A stretch of DNA of 64,000 nt from Amycolatopsis sp. DSM 110486 (GTDB taxonomy: Bacteria; Actinomycetota; Actinomycetes; Mycobacteriales; Pseudonocardiaceae). The notes below the pieces were generated by a model. That model made no database searches and was not told the DNA's origin. It saw only the letters and a list, made by a program, of their open reading frames with translations. The position numbers and the translations under genes are program-made. The stretch is taken from the NCBI RefSeq assembly GCF_019468465.1, contig NZ_CP080519.1, forward strand, positions 1,503,001 to 1,567,000, given 5' to 3'. Positions 1 through 8,214 of the stretch are shown piece by piece; the stretch's first letter is position 1; each line of letters starts with the position of its first letter.

Positions 1-317
1 CGGCGCGCGGTGAACGCCTTCGACACCAGGCGGCGCAGGCGCGAGTGGTCGGGCGGGTCCATGCCCATGATGCCGTCGCCCATCTGCTGGCGGCGCATCC
101 GCGGCTGGTCGAGGCCCTGCGCCAGCTCCCGGCTGAAGCGCTGGTCGGTCATCACGAGCTTCACGTCGGCGTACTTGGTGGCGAGCCACGCCGGTTCCCC
201 GAAGGGCATCTGCACCCGGCTCATCGGCTCTTCGCGCTGCAACATGTGGTACAGCTCGGAAACGGAGATCTCCTGCATGTCGAACGGGTAGGCCCGGACG
301 GTCCGGCGCGTACTCAT
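1..317 (-). CDS. Cytochrome P450, N-terminal part (runs off left edge)
   Basis: The 105 visible residues begin MSTRRTVRAYPFD and contain DPPDHSRLRRLVSKAF at residues 87-102, the helix-C region of soluble bacterial P450s whose His and Arg contact the haem propionates. The oxygen-binding, ExxR and Cys-ligand motifs lie outside the window. The ATG overlaps the stop of the glutamate mutase large subunit gene in an ATGA, so it is the last visible cistron of the starter-unit operon and probably translationally coupled. In this context it is likely a tailoring hydroxylase or epoxidase of the polyketide; the substrate cannot be read from this part. Confidence 0.9.
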   Translation of the reverse strand, partial: MSTRRTVRAYPFDMQEISVSELYHMLQREEPMSRVQMPFGEPAWLATKYADVKLVMTDQRFSRELAQGLDQPRMRRQQMGDGIMGMDPPDHSRLRRLVSKAFTAR

Positions 318-1582
318 CGCGAATCCCCTCCAATCGCGGTCATCGGCTGCTCCAATGCCTGGGCGTCGTGGGTGTGCTGGACGTACGAGAGCGCCGACAT
401 CAAGGTCGACGAGGTGATCGCACCGCCGTGACCGCGCTCGACCACGCGGCGCAGCGGCAGGGAACCGAGGTCGGACCAGCAGAGCCGGCCGGCCGGGTCG
501 AGATAGCTGCGGGCCTGCCCGGCGTTGTCCGGGTGCAGGCAGAACGGCACGTCGAGCAGGCCGCGCTTGAACGCGACCACGATCGCGCGGCCGAGATCTT
601 CGTGGCTGTTGAGCACGGCGTCGACCAGCGCGTAGGCCTCGCGGTAGACCTGGTTGTCCGCCTCCACGGTGACCTTCTCGGTGGCTCGCACGGCACCCGC
701 GTGTTCGAGCGCCTGGACGTTTTCCGCGACGGTCGGGATCCGGTGTGCCTCGGCGACGGTCTTCACGATCAGCCGCTCCGAGCCGGTGCTCAGCGCCAGC
801 TCGGCCGCCTTGCCGAGCAGGCTCAGCGAGCCTGCCGGCGTACGCGGGAACAGGCCCATGTAGGCGTAGATCACCACGTGCCACGACGCGCCGGGCAGCA
901 GTTCCGTGCACAGCCGGCGCAGCGCCGCGACGGCTTCCTGGTCCTGGCGCAAGTTGGTCTGCTGCGCGTAGCTCACCGAGATGCTGCGCAACCCCTTGCG
1001 GTAGAAGAACAACGCCTCCAACGCGCTCAACGCCACGAGCTCGCTCGGTGGGCAGAGCTGGCCCATCATGCAGCCGCCGAACGTCTCCAGGTGCGCGCGT
1101 CCGCCCGGCAGCTCGGCGCCGGCCAGCAGTTCGCAGCAGGCGGACCAGTTGCGCACGGACTCGTCCAGCGGCGTGCGGCTGTAGGGCAGGCAGTACGACA
1201 CCGGCCCGCCCTCGGTGGTGTGCAGGCCGGCGGCGAGCATCGCGCGGAAGATGTCCGCGGGCCGCGCCGAACCGTGGCGCACCTGCACCGGGAAGTCCGG
1301 GCCTTCGAGGCCGTCGAGCATCGCGCGCGTGACCTCGGCTGGGTGATTGACGATGGGGTAACCGTTGAGCGCGATGCCGTGGGCCAGGGCGTGCGCGACG
1401 GAATCGGTGTCGCAGACGCGGGTGTAGCTGTCGAGTGTGACGGTGCCAACGGTCGTGGCGGCGGCGTTCTTGGTCGCCGCCAGCCCTGCGCGCATCACGA
1501 CCGGGTCGGCGAACCCCATACGGGGCTGCACGACCAGCTGCCCGGCCGCGTGCCTGCTCGCCACGAACTCTTCGAAGCTCAC
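314..1582 (-). CDS. Glutamate mutase (methylaspartate mutase) epsilon subunit
   Basis: 422 residues. It matches the large, substrate-binding TIM-barrel subunit of coenzyme-B12-dependent glutamate mutase, which rearranges L-glutamate to (2S,3S)-3-methylaspartate. The characteristic stretches ETFGGCMMGQLCPPSE and SYAQQTNLRQDQEAV are present. I chose the GTG at 1582 because it overlaps the sigma-subunit stop (GTGA); a longer open frame reaching 2125 only shadows the sigma gene. Between the sigma subunit and the P450, overlapped by 4 nt on both sides. In vicenistatin biosynthesis the equivalent (VinI) makes the precursor of the 3-aminoisobutyrate starter; the same role is inferred here. Confidence 0.93.
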   Translation of the reverse strand: MSFEEFVASRHAAGQLVVQPRMGFADPVVMRAGLAATKNAAATTVGTVTLDSYTRVCDTDSVAHALAHGIALNGYPIVNHPAEVTRAMLDGLEGPDFPVQVRHGSARPADIFRAMLAAGLHTTEGGPVSYCLPYSRTPLDESVRNWSACCELLAGAELPGGRAHLETFGGCMMGQLCPPSELVALSALEALFFYRKGLRSISVSYAQQTNLRQDQEAVAALRRLCTELLPGASWHVVIYAYMGLFPRTPAGSLSLLGKAAELALSTGSERLIVKTVAEAHRIPTVAENVQALEHAGAVRATEKVTVEADNQVYREAYALVDAVLNSHEDLGRAIVVAFKRGLLDVPFCLHPDNAGQARSYLDPAGRLCWSDLGSLPLRRVVERGHGGAITSSTLMSALSYVQHTHDAQALEQPMTAIGGDSR

Positions 1583-2067
1583 ACCCCCTCCACCCGCACG
1601 GGGAGCTGGGCGGCACCGGCGGTCAACGTCGCGGCGAACCGGCGGAAGGACGCGTTGTTCTGCTGGTCGTCGAAGACCGCGTCGAAGCCGGCGAGCAGCA
1701 GCCGCGCCGTCTCCTCCTCGGTCAGCGGGCCGCCGACGCCGAGCTTGCCGCCGATCACCACCGGCAGCGCACGCAGCTCGGGGAAGGATCGCAAGCGCTG
1801 GATCACGCGCAGGCCGTCCTGGTAGCCGTGGCCGTTGACGCTGCTGATCACGAGCATCGTCGGGCGCCGGCTGAGGCATTCGGACTCCAGCAGCTCGTCG
1901 GGCACGCACGCGCCGAGGTTCACCACGTCGAAGCCGAGCTCGCCGACCAGCAGCTCCAGGTACACGAGGTTCCACGTGTGCGAGTCCGACGCCATGCTGC
2001 TCACGATCACCGTGCGCGGCGGTTCCGTGACCACGCCGCCGCGGTAGGCGTTCATCTCCTCGCTCAC
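1579..2067 (-). CDS. Glutamate mutase sigma subunit (B12-binding)
   Basis: 162 residues with the cobalamin-binding fold. The B12 signature reads DSHTWN, keeping the Asp and His (axial ligand) of DxHxxG but with Asn in the Gly position. The second and third B12 motifs are SSVNGHGYQDG and VIGGKLGVGG. With the epsilon subunit it forms the B12-dependent radical mutase acting on L-glutamate. ATG overlaps the preceding decarboxylase stop (ATGA); the epsilon gene overlaps its own stop (GTGA). Equivalent to VinH by context. No cobalamin riboswitch was recognised near the operon. Confidence 0.92.
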   Translation of the reverse strand: MSEEMNAYRGGVVTEPPRTVIVSSMASDSHTWNLVYLELLVGELGFDVVNLGACVPDELLESECLSRRPTMLVISSVNGHGYQDGLRVIQRLRSFPELRALPVVIGGKLGVGGPLTEEETARLLLAGFDAVFDDQQNNASFRRFAATLTAGAAQLPVRVEGV

Positions 2068-3278
2068 GGCGAAACCTCGTAGGCACGCTGGTAGTCCAGC
2101 CGCGACACGGACACGACCTCGTCACCGCGCACCATGACCTCCGTCGGCGCGGGCCGGCCGAGGAAGCTGATCAGGCTGGCGGTCACGCCGTACGCGCCGA
2201 CGTTCGGCACAGTCACCACGTCGCCGGGCGCCAGCTCCGGCAGGCGCGCGGCCTTCGCCAGCGAGTCACCGGGAGTACACAGTGGACCGACGAGGCTGCC
2301 GGTCTCGCCGAACGGAGCGGTGTCTTCGATGCCGACGGCCGCGGGCAGCAGCCGGCCGATGCCGGACAGCCCGCCGACGACGTTGATGCCCGCGTCGAGA
2401 ATCACGAACTTGCTGCCGCGGCTCTCCTTGACGTTCACGACCCCGGCGAGCAGCGAGCCACAGCTGCCGGACAGGTACCGGCCCGACTCGCAGGCCAGCT
2501 CGACCTCCCCCGTTCGCCATTCCGGCAGGTACAGGTCCAGCAACTGCTCCAGCCCCGCCCGCAGCTTCGGGTAGTCGGTGCGGGGGCCCGGGACCGCGTA
2601 CGGCGAGGAGAAGCCGCCGCCGATGTCGAGCAGCTCCAGCGGCAGGCCCGCTTCCTGGTGCAACTGCGCGGCCGACTGCAGCACGAACTCGTACTCACCG
2701 AGCAGGCTGTCCTCGTCCTTGGCGTTGCTCATGGTGAAGAAGTGCGCACCGGCGACGCGCGTGCCGGCCACCGCCTTGAACACGGGCATGAGCGAGGGCA
2801 GCGTCTCGGCGTCGATGCCGAACTGCGAGGGCCGGCCCATCATGCGGATGCCGGTCGACGCGCTGCCCTGCGTGGTGTTCACGCGCAGCAGGCACGAAGC
2901 GACCACGCCGTGCTTCTCCGCTGCCGCACCGACGTGCTGCAGATCGGTGAGCGACTCGACGGAGAACAGCCGCACGCCGGTCTCGGTCGCCTGCTCCAAC
3001 TCAGCGCCGGTCTTGCCGGGACCCGTGTAGAGGATCTCGCTCGGGTCGAAACCCGCCTCCAGCGCGTTGGCCAGCTCACCGGTGGAGCTGATCTCGGCGC
3101 GGCAGCCACCGTTGTGCAGCTCGCGGGCGATTTCCGGGTGCGGGTTGGCTTTCAGCGCGTAGAAGACCTGGAAGCCCTCGGGCAGCAGGCCGAAGAGCTG
3201 GTCGCGGGACTGTGCGACGACGTCGAGGTCGTAGACGTAGGTGGGGGTGCCGAAGCGTTCGGCGAACTGCTGGGTCAT
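2064..3278 (-). CDS. PLP-dependent 3-methylaspartyl-ACP decarboxylase (VinO-like)
   Basis: 404 residues, fold-type III decarboxylase of the DapDC/ornithine decarboxylase superfamily. Near the N terminus YALKANPHPE carries the PLP-binding lysine (K43); GGGFSSPY is the phosphate-binding glycine loop, ESGRYLSG follows, and PLCTPGDSLAKA is the C-terminal active-site Cys/Asp region. Stand-alone members near glutamate mutase and a discrete ACP decarboxylate ACP-bound 3-methylaspartate to 3-aminoisobutyryl-ACP in vicenistatin-type pathways. Diaminopimelate decarboxylase is the alternative but the context argues against it. The ATG at 3278 overlaps the adenylation gene stop (ATGA). Confidence 0.88.
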   Translation of the reverse strand: MTQQFAERFGTPTYVYDLDVVAQSRDQLFGLLPEGFQVFYALKANPHPEIARELHNGGCRAEISSTGELANALEAGFDPSEILYTGPGKTGAELEQATETGVRLFSVESLTDLQHVGAAAEKHGVVASCLLRVNTTQGSASTGIRMMGRPSQFGIDAETLPSLMPVFKAVAGTRVAGAHFFTMSNAKDEDSLLGEYEFVLQSAAQLHQEAGLPLELLDIGGGFSSPYAVPGPRTDYPKLRAGLEQLLDLYLPEWRTGEVELACESGRYLSGSCGSLLAGVVNVKESRGSKFVILDAGINVVGGLSGIGRLLPAAVGIEDTAPFGETGSLVGPLCTPGDSLAKAARLPELAPGDVVTVPNVGAYGVTASLISFLGRPAPTEVMVRGDEVVSVSRLDYQRAYEVSP

Positions 3279-4726
3279 TTGTGCGCGCCTTCCACGAGCA
3301 GGGCCAGTTCCTTCGTGGCGTTCTTGCCGTGCGCCGTGAGCGGGAACTCGTCGACGACGTGACACAGGGACGGGACCTTCTGCGGTTCGAGCCGCTTCGC
3401 CAGCTCCCGCAGCACGGTGGTGGGCGGCAGGTCGCTCTCGACGCAGATGGCGAGATCGCGCGTGTCGCCCGGCGGGATCGCGCCGGCCGCACGGACGCCC
3501 GGGATGTCCATGGCGGCGGCCTCGATTTCCAAAGTGGACATCCGGATGCCCTTGCGCTTGAACATGTCGTCGCGGCGGCCTTCGAAGTAGAGGTACCCGT
3601 CGGCGTCGAGGCGGCCGTAGTCGCCGGTGTGCAGGCGCAGCTCGCCGGTGGCCTCGTCGCGCCTGAACGCGCGGGCGGACAGCTCCGGCGCGCGCCAGTA
3701 ACCCGGCATCACGTGCGGGCCGGCGGCCACGATCTCACCGATGTCGCCGGCGGGCAGCTCCGTGCCGTCCGCGGCGAGGATGAGCACGGACGTGCCCGGC
3801 AGCGGCAGCCCGGACGCGCCGGGACGCTGGTCGTCCTCGTCGGGCGGCATGATCGTGATGCGCTTGCACTCGGTCTGGCCGAACTGGCGCACCACGCGGG
3901 TGCCGGGGAACGCGGTGCGCAGCTGCGCGATCGTGCTCTCGGGCAGCGCGGCGCCGGTGTTGGTGAACAGGCGCACGGGCGCGGCCGGTTCGGTCTCGCG
4001 ACCGGCGAGCGTGGCGATCATCGTGGCGAGCGAGGGCACGATGGGCACGATCGTCGCGCCGACCTCGCGCATCCGCCGCAGCAGCCGCAGGTCGGACTCC
4101 GCGTCGGCGAGCACGATCTCGCTGCGCCCGAGCGTCGAAAGCAGGACCTTGTAGAGGCCGTAGTCCCAGGACATCGGGAAGCGGCAGAACACCACGTCGT
4201 CGCCGCGGTAGCCGAGCACGGCCTGGATCGCGCCGGCGGCGAAGGTGACCTGGCGGTGCGGGCCGATCACGCCCTTCGGCGCCGCGGTACTGCCGGAGGT
4301 GTAGATGAGCACGGCGACGTCGTCGGGGTCGACGTCCGTGGCCTCGATGCGTTCGCCGTAGGCCGCTTCGACCTCGGTCCACAGTGGAATCATTTCTTCC
4401 GGCGTGACCACGAGCACCGGCTCGGCGTTGCCCACCACCGAATCGAAGTGGAACGCCTTCATCGCCGGGTTCACCGGCACGAACACCGCGCCGCGGCGGG
4501 TGGTGCCGAAGAACAACGCGACCAGCTCACGCGTGGTGGGCAGCTGCACGACCACGCGGTCACCGCGCCGCACCCCGCGCCGGGCGAGCACCACCTCCAC
4601 CGCATGGCTCCACGCGGCCAGCTCGGCGTAGGTCCACGCGCCGGCCCGGTCGCGCACCGCCGTCGACCCGGGTGCGTCGGCCACCGCCTCGTCGAGCAGG
4701 GAATGGACGAGCGAAGTACCGTTCAC
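3275..4726 (-). CDS. Stand-alone adenylation enzyme, probably 3-methylaspartate-ACP ligase (VinN-like)
   Basis: About 483 residues of the ANL superfamily. The P-loop reads YTSGSTAAPKGV, with Ala where Gly is usual; other core motifs are PMSWDYGLY (A4), FGQTECKRIT (A5), HTGDYGR (A7) and the catalytic lysine region AHGKNATKE (A10). There is no attached carrier domain. From memory of VinN work, a Lys-Arg pair after the A5 Glu contacts the substrate side-chain carboxylate, and CKR fits that. GTG at 4726 is chosen because GGGAG lies 5 nt before it; GTG at 4738 would overlap this Shine-Dalgarno. First gene of a five-cistron overlapping operon running to the P450. Confidence 0.85.
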   Translation of the reverse strand: MNGTSLVHSLLDEAVADAPGSTAVRDRAGAWTYAELAAWSHAVEVVLARRGVRRGDRVVVQLPTTRELVALFFGTTRRGAVFVPVNPAMKAFHFDSVVGNAEPVLVVTPEEMIPLWTEVEAAYGERIEATDVDPDDVAVLIYTSGSTAAPKGVIGPHRQVTFAAGAIQAVLGYRGDDVVFCRFPMSWDYGLYKVLLSTLGRSEIVLADAESDLRLLRRMREVGATIVPIVPSLATMIATLAGRETEPAAPVRLFTNTGAALPESTIAQLRTAFPGTRVVRQFGQTECKRITIMPPDEDDQRPGASGLPLPGTSVLILAADGTELPAGDIGEIVAAGPHVMPGYWRAPELSARAFRRDEATGELRLHTGDYGRLDADGYLYFEGRRDDMFKRKGIRMSTLEIEAAAMDIPGVRAAGAIPPGDTRDLAICVESDLPPTTVLRELAKRLEPQKVPSLCHVVDEFPLTAHGKNATKELALLVEGAHK

Positions 4727-4784
4727 GACTGCTCCCACCAGAACTCGAGAACCGGGGCCTCGATCCGCCCCTCGACCCCGGGAA

Positions 4785-4830
4785 AACTAGCCGCGGCGGC
4801 GCGCGTGGCCACACCCCTAACCGCCCCTAA
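4785..4830 (-). promoter_or_regulatory. Promoter with TTAGGGG direct repeats upstream of the VinN-like operon
   Basis: On the minus strand two TTAGGGG heptads (complements of 4824-4830 and 4814-4820) repeat with a 10-nt period, followed after 23 nt by a TAGTTT -10 in the context GCTAG (4785-4790). The start codon is about 60 nt further down. The same layout recurs before the hydrolase and thioesterase genes of this cluster. Confidence 0.65.
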
Positions 4831-4841
4831 GCGCGCACGCG

Positions 4842-4886
4842 AAAACGGCCCGCCCCGCCCGGAAACCCAGGCGTAGCAGGCCGTTT
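4842..4886 (-). terminator. Probable intrinsic terminator after the PIN-domain gene
   Basis: Minus-strand hairpin with outer arms AAACGGCC (4879-4886) and GGCCGTTT (4843-4850), GC-rich inner pairing, ending in TTTTC. It starts 11 nt after the PIN gene stop, separating the VinM-like/PIN unit from the VinN-like operon. Confidence 0.6.
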
Positions 4887-4896
4887 AAGACAGGCT

Positions 4897-5286
4897 TCAG
4901 CTCAGTGCTTCGAACCCCGCGACCGGCACGACCCCGTCGAGGTCACGGGCGAGCTGCTCGTCGAGCGTCACGAACGCGTCGCCGTGCAACCGCGTCAACG
5001 CCACGTACTCGGCCACGAACGTGTCGGCCCACCCGAGCTCCTCGGCGACCTGCCACGCGGTCGCCTGCAGCACCCGATCACCGAGCAACCGGATCTTCAG
5101 CGCCCGCACGCGGTCGAGTCGCGCGGCGGCGTCCTTCTTGGTCAGCTTCCCCTCGCGCACCTGCGCGTAGAGCAGAGACAGCGCGTGCGACCGGATGAGC
5201 GTGGGCGCCAGCAACTGATGGCCCACCACGGCCCGCTCCTCGGCCAGCCGCAACGCGACCTCCGGCCCGATCACGTACTTCGCCAC
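4897..5286 (-). CDS. PIN-domain protein (VapC-like family, no antitoxin)
   Basis: 129 residues. The layout VAKYVIGPEVAL, then HQLLAPTLIRSHALSLLYAQVREGKL, LKIRLLGDRV and DAFVTLDEQLA matches an actinobacterial PIN-domain (putative endoribonuclease) family. The first acidic catalytic residue, usually in YVIDA, is replaced: here YVIGP. The later Asp residues (ADTFVAEY, VTLDEQ) remain, so activity is uncertain. GTG start 5 nt after the adenylation gene stop, same strand, so probably co-transcribed with it and closed by the terminator at 4842-4886. No antitoxin-like gene is adjacent. A role in the biosynthetic cluster is not known. Confidence 0.75.
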   Translation of the reverse strand: MAKYVIGPEVALRLAEERAVVGHQLLAPTLIRSHALSLLYAQVREGKLTKKDAAARLDRVRALKIRLLGDRVLQATAWQVAEELGWADTFVAEYVALTRLHGDAFVTLDEQLARDLDGVVPVAGFEALS

Positions 5287-5291
5287 GCAGC

Positions 5292-6791
5292 TCAGCCTAC
5301 CGGCGTGAGCAGCACTTCGGCTTCGACCGCGAGCGCCTTCCGGTCGATCTTCCGGTTGGAGTTCAGCGGGAACTCGTCGACGTGGCGGTAGTGGCGCGGG
5401 ATCACTCCCTCCGGCAGGACCTTGCGCAGCGCGCGCACGAGCTCGATCGCCGGGCGCTCGCCGCCGGTGTAGAACACGAACAGCTCCAGACCGGCGTCGC
5501 CGCGCACTCCCAGGGCCACGGCGTCGCGGACGCCGGTCGCGCGCAACGCGTGCTCGACCTCGGTGAGCTCGATGCGCCAGCCCAGCACCTGCACCTGGGA
5601 GTCGAGGCGGCCCAGGTACGCCAAGTCGTCGCCGAGCCGGCGGACGCGGTCGCCCGTGCGGTAGAAGCGGCGGCCCTCGCGGTCGAGGAACCGGCCGCGT
5701 TCGTCAGCCGGGTCGAGGTAACCCGGCGTCAGCTGCGGGCCCGCGATGGCCAGCTCGCCTTCTTCGGCTTCCTCGACGTCACCCTCGCCCAGCAGCAGGT
5801 GGTCGTGCCCCTCGTGCACGGCCCCGATCGGCACCACCCCGTTGACGGCGATCCTCGGCGTTTCCTCGTCGTCCCAGCGGTAACCGGCGACGGTGATCGT
5901 GAGTTCGGTGGGGCCGTAGAGGTTCTCGGCGAGCGAGTTCACCGCCGCCGCGCGCCAGTCCGCCGTGTCGCGCACGGTGAGCGCCTCGCCCGCGAAAAAG
6001 CTCCACCGCAAGCCCGGCAACGCACCCGGCGTGAGCCCACCCGTGCGGCGCACCAGGTCGATCGCGCTCGGCGTGGAAAACCACACGGTCAGCCCGCTCT
6101 CCGCGGCGAACGCCGGCAGGTCGCGGTAGGCGCGACCGGGCAACACCACTGCCGGCGCCCCCGCACCCCAGGCACAGAACAGGTCGAACATCGCGCAGTC
6201 GAAGTTCAGGTCGAACGTCTGGGAGAAGACGTCGTCGGGCGTGAAGTCGTAGCGCGCGTCGAGCAGGCCGAAGTAGTGCTCGGTCGAACCGTGGCCGATG
6301 CGCACGCCCTTGGGCCGACCGGTGGAGCCGGACGTGAACAGGATGTACGCGGAATCCTCCGGCCGCACCTGCCGCGGCTCGACCAAACCCTGCACCCGCG
6401 TCTCCGGGGTGAGCACGGGAACCCGCCGCTGACCGAGCACGTCCGCCAGCAGCGCCTGGCCGCGATCGTCGACCACCAGCGCGTCGACCCCCGCCGCCTC
6501 GACCATCTGCGCGGTGCGAGCCGCCGGGAAGTCCGGCCGCAGCGGCACCACCGTGGCGCCCGCGTAGAGCCCGGCCAGGATCCCCGCGTACGCGCTGATT
6601 CCCTTGCCCGCCAGCACCCCTACGGTGCGCGCGCCCGCTTCGGCCAGCGCGCCGCCCCAGAGCAGCGCCTGCTCGTGAAGCCGGCCGTAGGTCAGCTCCT
6701 GGTCGCCGACCCGGACGGCGGTGCCGTTCTCGGAAAGGGCCAGGCCACGCAGGAAGCGCGAGTGCAGCCCGCCGGTGAAGCTCGTGTCCAT
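5292..6791 (-). CDS. Stand-alone adenylation enzyme, probably aminoacylates the starter-ACP (VinM-like)
   Basis: 499 residues, NRPS-type adenylation enzyme without a carrier domain. The P-loop is LFTSGSTGRPKGVR; A4 is FDLNFDCAMFDLF, A5 NLYGPTELTIT, A7 YRTGDRVR, and A10 NSNRKIDRKAL with the catalytic lysine. In vicenistatin-type pathways the second adenylation enzyme adds an amino acid (L-alanine) to the amine of 3-aminoisobutyryl-ACP as a temporary protecting group; that role is inferred here. ATG at 6791 is chosen for the AAGGAGGAGG ribosome site 6 nt upstream; an in-frame start at 6842 lies within the divergent promoter. Transcribed divergently from the ACP gene. Confidence 0.85.
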   Translation of the reverse strand: MDTSFTGGLHSRFLRGLALSENGTAVRVGDQELTYGRLHEQALLWGGALAEAGARTVGVLAGKGISAYAGILAGLYAGATVVPLRPDFPAARTAQMVEAAGVDALVVDDRGQALLADVLGQRRVPVLTPETRVQGLVEPRQVRPEDSAYILFTSGSTGRPKGVRIGHGSTEHYFGLLDARYDFTPDDVFSQTFDLNFDCAMFDLFCAWGAGAPAVVLPGRAYRDLPAFAAESGLTVWFSTPSAIDLVRRTGGLTPGALPGLRWSFFAGEALTVRDTADWRAAAVNSLAENLYGPTELTITVAGYRWDDEETPRIAVNGVVPIGAVHEGHDHLLLGEGDVEEAEEGELAIAGPQLTPGYLDPADERGRFLDREGRRFYRTGDRVRRLGDDLAYLGRLDSQVQVLGWRIELTEVEHALRATGVRDAVALGVRGDAGLELFVFYTGGERPAIELVRALRKVLPEGVIPRHYRHVDEFPLNSNRKIDRKALAVEAEVLLTPVG

Positions 6792-6820
6792 CGTCGTCCT
6801 CCTCCTTGCTGTGCCGTTCG

Positions 6821-6910
6821 TTGCTAATCCGACCACAGTCACGGCGACGGCCCTCGGAGCAACTGTTACGTAGTGCCCGGGGGTCCGCCTGCTTTTGGTC
6901 GGATTAGCAA
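6821..6910. promoter_or_regulatory. 15-bp perfect inverted repeat in the divergent promoter region
   Basis: TTGCTAATCCGACCA at 6821-6835 and its exact reverse complement at 6896-6910, with a 60-nt spacer. Each of the two diverging transcription units therefore reads the same 15-mer in the same orientation. The left arm lies just upstream of the VinM-like Shine-Dalgarno; the right arm is followed by TAGGGGT and by a possible TAGAGT -10 (6951-6956) for the ACP gene. Likely an operator; the binding protein is unknown. Confidence 0.7.
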
Positions 6911-7022
6911 TAGGGGTGCCGATGCGTCGATCCGGAACGACGACGCGCGGTAGAGTCCAAAACCGAACCGGGCGGTCGGTTTTCCTGCCTGGTAGATACC
7001 GATCTAGCCATCCGGAGTAGTC

Positions 7023-7268
7023 ATGTGGGACAGCTCTTTCGACGAGACCCTTCGCACGTTCCTCCCGTTCCTCCCCGCCGAGGAGGCACTCACCGCCGAG
7101 ACCCCGCTGCGCGAGTACGGCCTCGACTCGCTCGCGACCGTGGAACTGCTCGCCGTGCTGGAGCAGAACTACAACGTGCGCTTCGAGGACGACGCCCTCA
7201 ACCTCGAGACCTTCGAGAACCCGGGCCGGCTCTGGGCGACGCTGGCCGAGCTGCAGCCGGCTAGCTGA
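7023..7268 (+). CDS. Stand-alone acyl carrier protein (VinL-like)
   Basis: 81 residues, a free-standing ACP. The phosphopantetheine site is S36 in GLDSLATVE. The protein is acidic and four-helical in character, as expected. GGAG lies about 7 nt before the ATG. It is the only visible carrier for the two adenylation enzymes and the acyltransferase, which lack carrier domains, so it should carry 3-methylaspartate, 3-aminoisobutyrate and the capped dipeptide in turn. Its 3' end overlaps the convergent acyltransferase gene by 8 nt. Confidence 0.93.
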   Translation: MWDSSFDETLRTFLPFLPAEEALTAETPLREYGLDSLATVELLAVLEQNYNVRFEDDALNLETFENPGRLWATLAELQPAS

Positions 7269-8214
7269 CCCGCGAAGGTCCTGCGCCCCGCCTCCGGGGC
7301 TGCAGGGCCAGCCGCGGGTTGACCGTCACCACCTCGAAGCGGCTCGTGGTCGCGCGGACGCGCCCGAACAGCGTGTCCGGACCGGCCACCCAGAGCTTGC
7401 GCACGCCCAGCTGTTCCAGGGAGGAGACGACGTGCGGCCACCGCAGCGGCTTGACGATGCTGTCGAGCAGCATCGTGCGCACCTGCTCCCCGGACCGCAG
7501 GATCGACCCGTCCTGGTCGGCGACGATCGGGAGCAGCGGATCGTGGAAGTCCAGACCGCCGATGACCTCGTCCTCCGCTTTCCGGCGCAGCGCGGCGAAA
7601 GCACGGGAGTGCAGGGGCGGGCGCATGGTGTACAACGACAACCCGCCCATGCTGCGCACCGCTTGCTTGAGCCAGTCGAGGTTCCGCTCGCGCAACGAGA
7701 CCATGTAGAAGTCGTGGTCGATGTAGCACGAGATGTCGGACCACTCGCCGCGTCCGTCGAGGTCGTTCAGCGCGTCCAGGAGCTTCTCCTCGGGCGTGCG
7801 CACGAACGAGTGCGTGACCACGTCGGTGTACTCCGTGGCGAAGAACTCGGTGAGACAGCGCGCGAGCTCCGCCGTCATCCACACGGCGTCGGGGAACGTC
7901 AGCGCTCCGGCATACACACTGGCCGGCTTCTCGCCGAAGCTCGGGCCGGTGCAGTAGTCGGGGCTGATGTCGTACTCCTGCTCGGCCCACTCGGCGAGCG
8001 CGAGGCACGTGAGCATGAACCCGACCTGCGCGTATTCGGAGTAGTCCCCCTCCGTCTCGCGGAAGCGGTCGACCAGCGAATAGCCGAGCCGGTCGTTGGC
8101 TTCTCCGATCAGGCGGCGGGCGAACGGGTTGATGAGCAGGAACTTGCCGAAGTCGGCGAAGCGGCAGGGGCTCATCCCGGGGAAGACCACCGCCGATCCT
8201 CTGGCCTCATCCAT
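7261..8214 (-). CDS. Discrete acyltransferase (VinK-like)
   Basis: About 317 residues, a malonyl-transacylase-like fold. The N-terminal VVFPGMSPCRF corresponds to the FPGQG motif but lacks its Gln. The nucleophile is S92 in TGPSFGE (usually GHSxG) and the partner His is H202 in PPLHSRAF. Such discrete, divergent enzymes move the aminoacylated beta-amino-acyl group from the stand-alone ACP to the PKS loading ACP. The ATG at 8214 overlaps the stop of the upstream hydrolase by 8 nt, so the two form one minus-strand unit. Confidence 0.87.
   Translation of the reverse strand: MDEARGSAVVFPGMSPCRFADFGKFLLINPFARRLIGEANDRLGYSLVDRFRETEGDYSEYAQVGFMLTCLALAEWAEQEYDISPDYCTGPSFGEKPASVYAGALTFPDAVWMTAELARCLTEFFATEYTDVVTHSFVRTPEEKLLDALNDLDGRGEWSDISCYIDHDFYMVSLRERNLDWLKQAVRSMGGLSLYTMRPPLHSRAFAALRRKAEDEVIGGLDFHDPLLPIVADQDGSILRSGEQVRTMLLDSIVKPLRWPHVVSSLEQLGVRKLWVAGPDTLFGRVRATTSRFEVVTVNPRLALQPRRRGAGPSRVS

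Noticed and set aside
368..1825. Long + strand frame opposite the glutamate mutase genes (and similar ones at 3212-4876, 5382-6827, 12503-14854)
   Set aside because: Arg/His/Ala-rich shadow frames caused by third-position GC; the minus-strand genes have clear family motifs and coupled starts.
1..2067. Cobalamin riboswitch for the B12-dependent mutase
   Set aside because: The mutase genes are internal to an overlapping operon and no B12-box-like leader was seen at the operon promoter near 4790.
4897..5286. Toxin-antitoxin module
   Set aside because: No antitoxin-like gene adjoins the PIN gene; neighbours on both sides are biosynthetic enzymes.
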